From contig CM060506.1 of NCBI GenBank assembly GCA_030544225.1, forward strand, positions 868,001 through 932,000: DNA of 64,000 nucleotides, written 5' to 3'. Under the pieces are notes generated by a model, which saw only the letters and a list, made by a program, of their open reading frames with translations, ran no database searches and had not been told where the DNA came from. Below, piece after piece: positions 35,807-46,238 of this stretch (positions are counted from its first letter, which is position 1; the number at the start of each line of letters is the position of its first letter). The stretch comes from Skeletonema marinoi. Its lineage: Eukaryota; Bacillariophyta; Thalassiosirophyceae; Thalassiosirales; Thalassiosiraceae. The position numbers and the translations under genes are program-made.

Positions 35807-36033
35807 TGACAAATATAGCATTCGGTAGAGTAGATATGGATTCTCTATTGGTACGTAGAAATACTGGTATCTTCGTATTTAGGATGATTGTGACGAATCG
35901 AAGAAGAAAAGATCATGAGATGATCACACAAGTAGAATTAATGATATCGTAAGGGACGAATACATCGAGTTAGTGAGGTGATCCTCAATAATTGATTGCA
36001 CAGCTAAGCACTCACAGATTGTAAAATCTGTCA
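35807..36033 (+). repeat. Right LTR
   Basis: 227 bp, TG...CA ends, matches 32587-32813 and is followed by the GTTCA target duplication. Confidence 0.88.
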
Positions 36034-36060
36034 GTTCAAGCCACCTACAGAAAGATGATC

Positions 36061-36301
36061 CAGTGCTCAAAATAGACCGTTAGTAGCTCTATCTACAAAA
36101 ACTAAAATCATTTTCAGATCACCAAATTTTAGGATATTATAGAATGGAACAAGACGAATTCATTGGTATAAATTATTTTCTTCAAAATATTTCTCACTTT
36201 TGAGAAACACGTAATTTTTCAACACATGCTTAAAATAGTATAATTATTGCAAAAAATAAAAAAATATTTTTCACTACTAATCCCTTGAGGGCACCACAGG
36301 A
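36061..36301. other. AT-rich spacer
   Basis: No gene is recognised. It is very AT-rich from 36100 to 36280. A 25-base unit (GGCACCACAGG...GGAACATGCG) occurs twice at about 36289-36340. Confidence 0.5.
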
Positions 36302-37045
36302 GTGGAACATGCGACAGGCACCACAGGGGTGGAACATGCGGCACTTTTCCTACAACTGGAGACAATCCGGCACATCGATAGTTCCACAGAGACTAGGCAT
36401 GCATTTATTACAATGGCACCAGGAACGGGAAAGAGTGGTTTATATAATATCTCGCTTGCGGCTTCGGCATTATATGGCATTAGACCGCAGCGGACTATTG
36501 TCATTTCACCCCACAACGGATTATTAGCGCAGCACCATCAGCAAACAGTTGATTATTTCAGAGCACTGCCAATCTCCGTCAGCTGTTTTGAGAGTAGCAA
36601 CATAACTGACGACACCAATACACCGCCAGTCATCGACCATTCCTCTCTAATCTTTGTCTCCATAAGTGCATTCCACAAGCTAATGAAATATCATCGGGGC
36701 TTCATTTCGACGTGGGGTATCAAGCGAATTATTATTGATGAGTATCACAACATCATTTCTGAGATCTTCCGCTTTGGTTATTCATGGGACTCGCTCAGAA
36801 ACCTGACTTCACTACAAGCTAAAATTGTTTGCATGTCGGCAACTGCAAACCAATTTATTATGAACTGTGCCTCTCGTCTACTGTCGATGGGCGATAACTG
36901 TAGAGTCATTGGTGGCACTTCCACTTACAGAGTACCCAATGTCGCCATCACCGATGCCGATGACACTACAATTCCTTCACGGATCGATTGCACTATGAAA
37001 GAGCTTCAAAATGAGCCTAAACAAAAGGGGAATTTTCTTCCTTAA
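36302..37045 (+). pseudogene. RecQ-like DEAH/DExH helicase fragment
   Basis: The 247-codon open frame shows helicase motif I (MAPGTGKS), Ia (IVISPHNGLLAQ), II (DEYH, in IIIDEYHNII) and III (MSATA). This is the first RecA-like lobe of a superfamily 2 helicase, closest in style to RecQ-like helicases of fungal and stramenopile repeats. The second lobe is absent, and the frame ends in a short unrelated tail. The segment coding DDTTIPSRIDCTMKELQ at about 36960-37010 recurs in the tandem array near 44300. It was probably part of a mobile or subtelomeric helicase gene. The upstream part is missing; the start shown is only the first ATG. Confidence 0.65.
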
Positions 37046-37440
37046 GAGCTAGAAATGGCTCCTAAGGAAACCGCTTTGGCTCTTAAGGAAATGTCTTGGC
37101 TCCTAAGGAAATATAGCTACTGCTAGTGGTTTTAAGCAGTATTAGCTCTTCAAGCAAATATGTGCCTCAGGAGCGCTCCAAAGACAAATCTCAAAATTCC
37201 ACAAATCACACATCTGAACACAAGATGGTGGCACCATCACTACACCCAATACTATTTGCAGCATTCTTCCGTCCCCCCCCATTATACTTCTCAGGGACCT
37301 TCCAAACATCATTGCCGAGACCGCCTGCACGTTTGGTCATCATGGCTACTGTATTCATTGACATATGAGAAGTGAAGCAGTGAGACGCTCACTGCTCATT
37401 GTTTAAAAAAAGTTCAACTCATGAGTCAGAAGTTAGTAAT
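37046..37440. repeat. Low-complexity tract with CCTAAGGAAA units
   Basis: From 37036 to 37112 a unit near GGCTC(C/T)(T)AAGGAAA occurs three or four times at about 27-base spacing. A block TAGCTCTTCAAGCAAATAT at 37142-37160 recurs at 37773 and 47464. No gene is seen. Confidence 0.5.
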
Positions 37441-37645
37441 CTATTTGCTAGAAAAAGTTAGTAAAGTTAGAGTTAGCAATTCTGATGACATCCAAAAGTT
37501 AGGAAAGTTAGAGTTAGCAATTCTAATGACTGCCAAAAGTTAGGAAAGTTAGAGTTAGCAATTCTAATGACTGCCAAAAGTTAGGAAAGTTAGAGTTAGC
37601 AATTCTGGTGGCTTCTAAAAGCTAGGTAAGTTAGAGTTAGCAATT
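37441..37645. repeat. 41-bp tandem repeat, about five units
   Basis: The unit contains AAAGTTAGAGTTAGCAATTC followed by a variable dozen bases. The two middle units look identical. Confidence 0.8.
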
Positions 37646-37655
37646 CATCTCCTTC

Positions 37656-38093
37656 CCTAAAGCAAAAGGTTTTTTTGCCCCATACTCCCCAGAATTGGGG
37701 AGTTGAGGTACCCCATACTCCCAACCTGGCCCCATACTCCCTGTCAGCTACTGCTAACTGTTTTGCACAGTCTTAGCTCTTCAAGCAAATATCATGTCTG
37801 ATCCGGTCAAATCTCCAATCTCGCTCACAGCACAAAGCTCACAAGATGGGGAGCCCATTCTCACTAGCTACAGCAGTCACAATACCGGAGCAATTAATTA
37901 TATACATAGATATACTTTGACGGATGTCTTCACTATAATCGTGCGCAGCTGTCCGCCGAATATCATTCCCACCACTGATGTATCCGCTGCCGTATTACAG
38001 CACATCTGCAGCGGCAAGCACGAGATCGTCGCTCAACACGATCCCCCCAAAGACAGCGCCTCTCTGTCCTCCCAAATCAATTATCCCCGTAGT
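37656..38093 (+). repeat. Dispersed repeat R, copy 1
   Basis: This 438-bp block is about 97% similar by eye to 47345-47785. It starts CCTAAAGCAAAAGG, then has three CATACTCCC boxes, the first in a hairpin with GGGGAG. It contains an ATG frame from 37794 (SDPVKSPISLTAQSSQ...) that stays open past the repeat to 38210 and has no recognised domain. Confidence 0.7.
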
Positions 38094-38228
38094 AGCACCG
38101 CCCGCCCCTTCTCAACATCAATGCGGGTCCCCCCATTAAATAATACTTTCACAACTATTATTTTTACATTGTTATCTACTGCTTCACATCCGGAGTTGAA
38201 TTACTATTGACTATTTAATATTTTTTTA

Positions 38229-39091
38229 AACAACACTTGCAGATATTGCATAGAGAGTATTTGAATAGACAACAAAAGTAACGCACTAACCTCGATCGTT
38301 TCCCGAACTCGAACCCAGACACTGTTACAAACTCTCCAAATATTCCACTTATGTTGGTGGGCGTCAATCCTCAATGGACTGATGATGCTTATACAACCCT
38401 ACTCGACTAACGAAGTATCACAGAAGTACTCGATATAACGAAGTACTAACAATATAGCCGTAGGGCAGATATTTACATGGTGAAAAAGAAATTAAAAGTA
38501 AGATGTTGGTGTGTGATGACACGAGGTCAACAGACAGACCTTAAAAATGACTTGCGTCATAATATCCCAATAAGTATCATTCCCAATAATGATGTACAGA
38601 TGCTCAAAGAATTGCATACATGTAACACTCCCCTATCAATGAATTTGATCATCCATTTCAATATTATCCTTCGGTATATGTTCCCCATACTTGCTCCCCA
38701 TACTTGCTCCCCATTTAGCTCCCCATTTATCCAAGTAGTATTGGAAATTAATCCACGTTGTGACCAGGATCTTGTGGGTTCATGTCGTCAAACGTAAAGG
38801 AATCAACGTTTGATAAGTCAACCAAATCACCATCTGGAATTGGATTGGAAAGTGAATCAATGCTCGGTAGGACTTAATTGTCTCATCATCTGTGTAACGA
38901 TGCTTTCGAGTAAAAACGACATCATCGAGGTAGAGATGAGATTGCCTATCAGCAAAGGGATTTCCATAAAGGGTATCAGTGAGAGCTGGTACGACTCGAC
39001 GTCTTGAAGATAGAAAGCGACTTCGCTCAGCATGATTGACAGCAACATTGTCCGTATGGATATAGAGCTCAAGATGTTGAGGCAAGAGTCG
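38229..39091 (-). repeat. Direct repeat bounding the copia-like fossil, copy 1
   Basis: 863 bp, nearly identical to 42424-43286. It contains runs of CCCCATACTTGCT and TTAGCTCCCC near 38692-38730. Confidence 0.75.
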
Positions 39092-39887
39092 TCTAGTAAA
39101 GACATCGGCGACATTGTAGTGTGGTGATTGAAGGATCTCAGATAGATGATTCCGCTGGTTACCATTCTCCCCAGAATTGACAGTAGATGACTGCACGATA
39201 TCATTGGTATGTCCCATAACACTATAATCTGGTACAGAGTTGTCATACATGGAAGGATTCCAAGGAGAGTCACTAGTCATAGTGATGCGTGGAAGATTCT
39301 GTAGATCGTCATCTGATGGATAGATCATGCGAATGTATGGAAGTCCGTGATGAATGTCGAAGGGAATAATGCTTCCATCCTTGTGAACAAGACATTGTCT
39401 TCCACCAAGTAGAACAGAGTCGTCAAAGACTTCACAACCTCCATCTTGAAGTTGAATCTTGGAATGAATACTATTCACGCTCTCTATCTCCCCATATTCA
39501 TGAAAGATTCCAAGCACAAATCGACCGTCATCTAGGCGAATCTTTGCAGCAAAAGTTCCAACTTGAACTTCAGGAATGTCAATACCACCGATTCCAGTGA
39601 CACCTACGTGACGTGAAGGTGAGGCATAACTCAATAGTCTAATTTCATCTGAGTTACCAAATCCATAGTTTGCACCACCGTCGACAAGGGTCTTGTTATA
39701 GTCATGCAACGTGACGTGAGTGGCATCGTGTCCGGCAGAATCGTCGCTGGAGATATCTTGATGTAGTTGTGCCATAGAAGCAAACCTACGAACTGGAGCG
39801 ACGGAATGTGGTTCACCGAGTAAGTCAGGAAATGATGCTGCAGCCATTGTATCTCGAATTAATTCCTCATTAAGTTCTTCTGGCAAA

Positions 39888-41965
39888 TCACCATGGCGCC
39901 GTACAGCCTGTCAGCGTGCCAAGTGGTGAGAGTGTTCTGTGCTGTAATGCGGGCCCTCGGGGCCTCTCCCACTATGTCTCTGGGGAATGTTTTTCTTACA
40001 AGGTATCCGACTGTAAAGTTGCTCTGCAATGCTAAATTTTGGCTAAGTGTGCTCGCCCCCCGCCCCCTCTTCGTTTTTGCGCGCGCGCGCCACGTTGCTT
40101 CTCAAAGATTTTTCGGATTTTTTTTCGAGCTCACAGCAGCCACACGCCACACACAAAACAACCATGGCGAGATGGCTTCCTTGCGCTTACAAGGCAACCG
40201 CCGGGAGTTAATTAGTGATCAGCATGTGTATCTTGTTGATCCCATCGCCACGGCGCAGCGACTGATATGCGGCGATTTCAACGTATCAAGCTAGTTGATG
40301 TGATCTACGGCTCTACATATCGCCGGCGATGTATCGACACGATAATGAATAGCCACCGAGTTGAAGGGTGGGGTGTGCCATTAGAATACAATTATTTTGT
40401 CATGCAGCCAACATCAAACAACGAAATTATTTGGATTCGGTCGATCGCCTTCATTCTTCCACCACCCCCAACAGCATGGCACGACAATTGCCTGCATCGA
40501 CGACTTCGCACACGCATCCTCACACATCTCTAATATTATATCGGAGATCAAGAGGAGCATGTGCCGCAATAGATATGTGGCAATCTACATCTTTTATCGA
40601 AGGGGTAGTGGATAATGTTGATACGCATAAAACGAGTGTGGTGACGAGTTTAGATTAATTAAGTGACGGCAACAAATAACAATTAACATCGGTCAAATAT
40701 CTTCGGGCAAACCAAACTTCAACGCATGAAACAAAAGCAGCGGCAGAGCAGCAAGAGCAGCAGCACCAATGTGAAGCAGAACTACATGTCACCCTTACGG
40801 ATAAAGCAATCACCAACTGCTTAGCAATGTCAGAAAGGGAGAAAGAAAACCAACACCGCTGGCTCAAAATGCAAGCTGAAAACGCAGCAATTCAAGTAAG
40901 ATTGGAAACGCTGATCATCGAAACCAACAGCGGAGGATCACATCCAACTCCAACAAAGCGTGGGGGGAGAACGGCGGGGGGAGAGGTCAGAAGGGATTAC
41001 TATCAGCTTCCGCCAATTTAACCGGCAACTCAACAAAGCGTGTGGGGAGAAGCGTGGGGGCGGGAGGCCAGAAGCTCCGTCTGCCAATAAATAAAACCAG
41101 AACCTGGTTTTATTCTGGGCGAATAGTGGCATGAGAGAAGAGACTAACATCATAGCTGTCCAAAAACACTTCAGCGAACACTCATTGAAGAATATTGAAG
41201 AATCAAATCAACTGAGTCACCGATCCACCACACTGCCATACAACAATTAGCCATCACCATCAAACATCATCTTCAGGCAATCCGACATTCCAAGCACACA
41301 ACAAAAACAGCAGCAGCAACAACAACAACAATAGAGTGCACAGATCTATGTCACCAATCACAAACTGGAACACACATTGGAAGATCGAATTCAACTAAAT
41401 CACCCGACCTCCAAACTGTCATGCAACAATTAGCCATCACTATCGAACATCATCTTCAGGCAATCTGACATTCCAAGCACGCAACAAAAACAGCAGCAGC
41501 AACAACAACAACAGAGTCACAGATCTATTTACATGACATGCATTTTCGCAGCAAATATCTGAAAGGGAGAAGCAAGACTGCCACCACAATGCTCGAAATA
41601 CAATCAAAACCCCGACAAAACATATCAATTCAAACGATTTCGAGAATGCGGAGCATCTAAATCACTCTGTTTCCTGTATCTCTTTCTCGAAATGAGGGAT
41701 ATAGCCAAATAAAAAGTGGCTTTAAGCCAGGTACTTCTCGCTTTCTATGTAGGAATCACTACAAAACCTACGCCGGTATGGTCTACAGAGCCTCTACGTG
41801 TCCTTCAAGATTTAAATCTCCTAAATCCTTCGTTACTAATTCCTACGTGGTTTCCTGTAGAATTGAGTTGGCCCATTTTGGCCCAAACCCTGTATATGGA
41901 AATGGAGGCACCTCCGGTTCCCCGGACTCCGCTTTGCTGCATCTCCCCGGGGCCCCGAGGGCCGA
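39888..41965 (+). mobile_element. Non-autonomous Helitron B2, inside a copia-like fossil
   Basis: The 2078-bp element is almost identical to B1 and B3. It starts TCACCATGGCGCC after an A and ends GAGGGCCGA before a T. The most visible difference from B1/B3 is a replaced short tract near 40503-40535. It interrupts a copia-like coding region. Confidence 0.9.
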
Positions 41966-42423
41966 TCATCCTCTGATTGAGTTTGACCATTCCGCCACTT
42001 GACAGATCTAATCTTGTTATGATCCTTGAGTAGTTTGATCAACTGACGCCAAGTCTTTATACCCAAAAGGGATAAGGCGGACTTTATACTTGGTTCGTCG
42101 ACAAATACATCACACACAACATGATAGAAGAGAGGGTTGGAAGGCATGGCACTCTTCGTTCCTGCTGCCATATTTTGATAGGCTTCACGGTAATCAAATG
42201 TAAACTGATGGATAGACCAGTAGTTCCTCGAAGCTTATGACAAGCTAAGATGTTGTGCAATACAACGGTCAGTTGTATACAACAGTCAGTTATACACGAT
42301 GATATAGATTCTCTGAAAAGATAGGCACGATAGCTTTAATTAATATCCGGAGCGCATCGACGGATATTATTCCTCGGCTTTAGTAGCTACGGGGCAGTTC
42401 CTCGCGAGACAAATGTTAATCTA

Positions 42424-43286
42424 AACAACACTTGCAGATATTGCATAGAGAGTATTTGAATAGACAACAAAAGTAACGCACTAACCTCGATCGTTTCCCG
42501 AACTCGAACCCAGACACTGTTACAAACTCTCCAAATATTCCACTTATGTTGGTGGGCGTCAATCCTCAATGGACTGATGATGCTTATACAACCCTACTCG
42601 ACTAACGAAGTATCACAGAAGTACTCGATATAACGAAGTACTAACAATATAGCCGTAGGGCAGATATTTACATGGTGAAAAAGAAATTAAAAGTAAGATG
42701 TTGGTGTGTGATGACACGAGGTCAACAGACAGACCTTAAAAATGACTTGCGTCATAATATCCCAATAAGTATCATTCCCAATAATGATGTACAGATGCTC
42801 AAAGAATTGCATACATGTAACACTCCCCTATCAATGAATTTGATCATCCATTTCAATATTATCCTTCGGTATATGTTCCCCATACTTGCTCCCCATACTT
42901 GCTCCCCATTTAGCTCCCCATTTATCCAAGTAGTATTGGAAATTAATCCACGTTGTGACCAGGATCTTGTGGGTTCATGTCGTCAAACGTAAAGGAATCA
43001 ACGTTTGATAAGTCAACCAAATCACCATCTGGAATTGGATTGGAAAGTGAATCAATGCTCGGTAGGACTTAATTGTCTCATCATCTGTGTAACGATGCTT
43101 TCGAGTAAAAACGACATCATCGAGGTAGAGATGAGATTGCCTATCAGCAAAGGGATTTCCATAAAGGGTATCAGTGAGAGCTGGTACGACTCGACGTCTT
43201 GAAGATAGAAAGCGACTTCGCTCAGCATGATTGACAGCAACATTGTCCGTATGGATATAGAGCTCAAGATGTTGAGGCAAGAGTCG
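42424..43286 (-). repeat. Direct repeat bounding the copia-like fossil, copy 2
   Basis: 863 bp, nearly identical to 38229-39091. Confidence 0.75.
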
Positions 43287-43287
43287 T

Positions 43288-43843
43288 CGCTGATATGTTG
43301 TTGCTGTTTTCATCTCTGTATATTTATGTGGAGCGTCATGTCACCCATGTGAACATGACGTCTCCTGGGCGGATTGGACATCCTCATCCACGGATAATTG
43401 ATGCACCGCTACTCATTCAACGCTGCTGACAAGACGGCGATTGATTGCCGAATGGATCGCACTATCAACGAGCTTCAAATAGAGGCGCTAACTGTCGAAT
43501 AACTCCACCGACTCGCCGAGTAGGATGACACAGCCGCTGCAGCTTCTTCCGTCATTCAATTATTTTTGGGAGTTTGCTGTGTAGTTGATGCATATAATTA
43601 ACTCTACCAATCAATTCCTCTGCATCTCATGTCGTCATTAGCCATGCGGTCACGTTAATGCTATTTTTACATGTGATGTATTTGTGTCCAGTGTCTCTAG
43701 TGACTAGGGAGAGTAGTGCTTCCGCTCGGTTGACATGGTGGTTTTGAGGGCTTTTGGAGGAGGGAGGAGGGTCGCTCCGGGCAAACTAAAAGTGACCCGG
43801 GGGGAGTTCCTTTTGGTTGGCTAGATAAATATTAAGAGCGAAA
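43288..43843. other. Unassigned sequence with one diverged repeat unit
   Basis: A diverged relative of the 44292 array unit lies at about 43395-43580 (GGATCGCACTATCAACGAGC). No gene is recognised. Poly-purine tracts occur near 43760. Confidence 0.4.
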
Positions 43844-43984
43844 AAAACTTATTGCGGGAAGGCAGAAAAGTGACAACCCAGGATCCCAATGTTGTGTTTC
43901 GATGTGGGTAGGTAACAAGCGCCTCTCTCCAAAATCTTCAACTCATTTACCCCCATTTTCTTACCTCTTCCCGCAATAAGTTTT
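43844..43984. repeat. Small inverted-repeat element (MITE-like)
   Basis: The element is 141 bp with perfect 18-bp terminal inverted repeats AAAACTTATTGCGGGAAG. There is no coding capacity, and no clear target duplication. The family is unknown. Confidence 0.6.
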
Positions 43985-44028
43985 ATCAAAATATCTTTCT
44001 TCGCTAAGTTTCTAAATGCCCACTTGCT

Positions 44029-44291
44029 TTGCTCTTAGCGATGCATTGGGATCAACAAGATCCACCCACCAACTCTAAGCACCATGACGCCTCGCCCCCC
44101 TCCCCAATAATTAACTCACAGCAGCAGCACCATTGCCACCACTACCACGCCGACATTATTGTTATTATTAATGCGCCCCCCCACCCTGTTAATTTGACCA
44201 CCAAAAATGAGTCGCTGCCTTCGAAACTCAACATGTCTACAGCATCGTCAGATAAAAAAATAATATCGACAGAACTCGATCATTCTCGTCG
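44029..44291 (+). other. Short His/Pro-rich open frame, doubtful
   Basis: An open frame (about 118 codons to 44385, first ATG at 44041) is rich in His, Pro and Ser and ends inside the tandem array. It is probably not a gene. Confidence 0.2.
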
Positions 44292-45015
44292 CCCGCCGCT
44301 CACAACACGGAGCCGACGACACTGCCATTCCTTCTCGGATCGATACCGCTATCGAAGAGCTTCGAATGCAGCCGCCAACCGCTGAATAATTCCGCCTTCT
44401 CCCCATGCACCACCACTCCAACCAATTTGAGTTATTTTGGGGGAGGGATTTTTATGATATGTGCAACACCAACTTGACATCCCGCCGCTCACAACACGGA
44501 GCCGACGACACCGCCATTCCTTCTCGGATCGATACCACTATCAAAGAGCTTCGAATACAGCCGCCAACCGCTGAATAAGTCCGCCTTCTCACCATGTACC
44601 CACCACTCCAACCAATTTGAGTTATTTTGAGGGAGGGATTTTTGATGTGATGCTACGCCAACTCTATGCCCGCCACTCACTTACTACTCGATGCCGACGA
44701 CACTGCCATTCCTTCTCGGATCGATAGTAACAATGCAAAAGAGCTTCAAATCGAGGTACTACTTGTCATCTAACTCCGTCAAACTCGCCGAGGAACATCA
44801 CAATATTTGAGGGAGAGATTTTTAATTAAAAGATGCAACCGAAGTCGACACCCTACCGCTCACTACACGGAGCCGATGACAGTACCATTCCTTCTCCGGC
44901 CGATAGCACTATCAAAGAGCTTTGGATACAGCCACTAAACGTCATCTAACTCCACCAAATTGCGTCACCACCACCACTCCAAACATATTTGAGGGACAGA
45001 AATTTTATTCTCAAC
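44292..45015. repeat. Degenerate tandem array, about four units of 182-189 bp
   Basis: Units begin near 44292, 44481, 44669 and 44851. Each includes CCATTCCTTCTC(G)GATCGATA, (T)CAAAGAGCTT and a TTGAG(TTATTTT)G(A/G)GGGA tail. The core can be read as IPSRIDT-I-EL, similar to the end of the helicase fragment at 36960-37010. Identity falls toward the right-hand units. Confidence 0.75.
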
Positions 45016-45061
45016 CAACATCATTGCTACACTGGTCGTAGCCTATTTTTAACGTAATTAA

Positions 45062-45910
45062 TCAAACTGGTGCCGTGCAGCCTGGCTGTGTAGCCTGTTC
45101 TGGAGCTGACAGGACAGAGAGAGAGAGCTGCAATGCGGGCCCTCGGGGCCTTATTTGGTATATCTGCTCCTTTTACTTTGTTAGGTTATTTTTCAGGGTT
45201 ACCCTACTATAAAGTTGCTCTGCAATGCTTTGTGTGTTGTTTCTTGCTCTTCTGTCACTTGTCTCTTTTCTCTTGTGTGCGCGCCCACCCCATTCTATTT
45301 TGCAAAAAGACAGCCATCTTCAAAAATCTGCTTTGAAAATAAGACAGCCATCTTCAAAAATCTGCTTTGAAAATAAGACAGCCATCTTCAAAAATCTATT
45401 TTGCAAATAAGACAGCCATCTTCAAAAATCTATTTTGCAAATAAGACAGCCATCTTCAAAACAAAAAGAACATTTTCAAATCAAAAAGAACAAAAAAGAA
45501 CAAAATGACCGGATCCGGTCATTTTGTTTTTTGCTTCTCTTTTCTCTTGCACAGCTTCTCTGCAGGATGAACGCGCACACAGCACTGTGAGAACCATATG
45601 AATTAGTTTTGCACTTTCTTGTAATGACATTTTAGCTCAAACTCAGGCGCATCTAGAGCATACCTGGTACTTTTTTACATAGGAAATCCATACAAAATCA
45701 ATTCCTACTGTGTAGCTGGTATGGTCTAAAGGGCCTCTACGTGTCAGACAAGAAATGTTTCTTCCTAAATCCTTCATATACTATTCCTACTTAGGCTCCT
45801 GTAGAAATATCTGGTCACAACTAGTCACTATTGCTCACCATAGAATTGAGGGCACCTCTGGCACCCCGGAATTACGTTTCACGCAATCTATCCGGGGCCC
45901 CGAGGGCCGA
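45062..45910 (+). mobile_element. Non-autonomous Helitron C3
   Basis: This 849-bp complete element runs from TCAAACTGGTGCC to GAGGGCCGA between A and T (flanks GTAATTAA and TTAATTCC). It is longer than C1/C2 because it carries five copies of the 34-bp GACAGCCATCTTC repeat (about 45300-45465) where they have three. The 18-bp palindrome is at 45506-45523. Confidence 0.9.
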
Positions 45911-46238
45911 TTAATTCCTTCACCCAACATGTCCGCAGTAGTGATGTTGTTATGTAATATATGTTTATATCCGCCGGCGCTCATCAGTATCAATTAATCT
46001 TTCATCTCTGCCGCCGGGCCGGAACATTTCCATGTGAGAACTCAGCACGCTCCTCCCCCAAAAAGCACATCATCATTACATCACAACAAACTCAATCTGT
46101 ATCAGCTCATTCCGCTTGTACAATACTATCTCCATTCCAACCCAAGCGCCCCCCAATAATTAATATCAAGTAATTATCCCCATCGCTGCCGATAATTACT
46201 ACCCGCTTCCATCTTAGCAACAATATTATTCGGAGACA
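45911..46238. other. Upstream region of the zinc-finger frame
   Basis: About 330 bp from C3 to the ATG at 46239, with no recognised gene. It may be the 5' part of the interrupted locus. Confidence 0.4.

Larger units (their letters stand above)
32587..36033 (+). mobile_element. Short LTR retrotransposon, young
   Basis: The element is 3447 bp. Two 227-bp LTRs start TGACAAATATAG and end AATCTGTCA. A 5-bp target duplication GTTCA (32582-32586 and 36034-36038) flanks them. The interior holds one long open frame of 962 codons (33064-35952) running into the right LTR; no reverse transcriptase or integrase motif was recognised, so it is probably a non-autonomous relative of the Ty1/copia group. It looks whole. 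The LTRs look identical by eye, so the insertion is recent. It sits inside the helicase gene of F. Confidence 0.85.
30166..36056 (+). pseudogene. F Rep-PIF1 gene fragment
   Basis: The first exon piece (to 30434) covers the Rep C-terminus, with the tyrosine motif VCQYVVAYASKKNH. A 101-bp GT-AG intron follows (30435-30535). The second exon from 30536 encodes the helicase region: VNALVKMSLNWMTSKR, Walker A GCGGCGKS, MLDERSMLNSQ, GDDYQLPP and VFMLTKNFR. The frame is open up to the LTR element at 32587. After it, about 18 bases of homologous coding sequence lead to a stop, so the conserved final helicase motifs (TIHRCQGLE in D) are not found. No E-type hairpin lies in its intron. The gene cannot be functional as it stands. 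Confidence 0.82.
30166..36060 (+). mobile_element. Helitron-like element F, fragment, split by an LTR element
   Basis: This holds the Rep C-terminal part and PIF1 helicase of a third autonomous Helitron, homologous to but clearly diverged from E and D. Its left side is cut by the E copy 1 insertion at 30165/30166. The LTR element at 32587-36033 interrupts it near the end of the helicase exon. Similarity fades soon after 36050. The remainder of F presumably lies beyond E copy 1, outside the window. Confidence 0.8.
38229..43287 (-). mobile_element. Ty1/copia-like fossil (diatom type) with B2 inserted
   Basis: Minus-strand open regions carry a gag-like start (about 42171-41966) and an aspartic-protease-like stretch with DGGAN followed by GVTGIGG (about 39690-39590), the style seen in diatom copia elements. 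Two direct repeats of about 863 bp, 38229-39091 and 42424-43286, bound it and could be long terminal repeats, though TG/CA ends and a target duplication were not found. B2 lies between 39888 and 41965. The element is broken, with at least two breaks, and lacks recognisable reverse transcriptase. The two flanking repeats are nearly identical, so the arrangement is not ancient. Confidence 0.6.

Noticed and set aside
38229-39091. The 863-bp repeats as certain LTRs
   Set aside because: No TG/CA ends or target duplication could be found, so they are listed only as bounding direct repeats.
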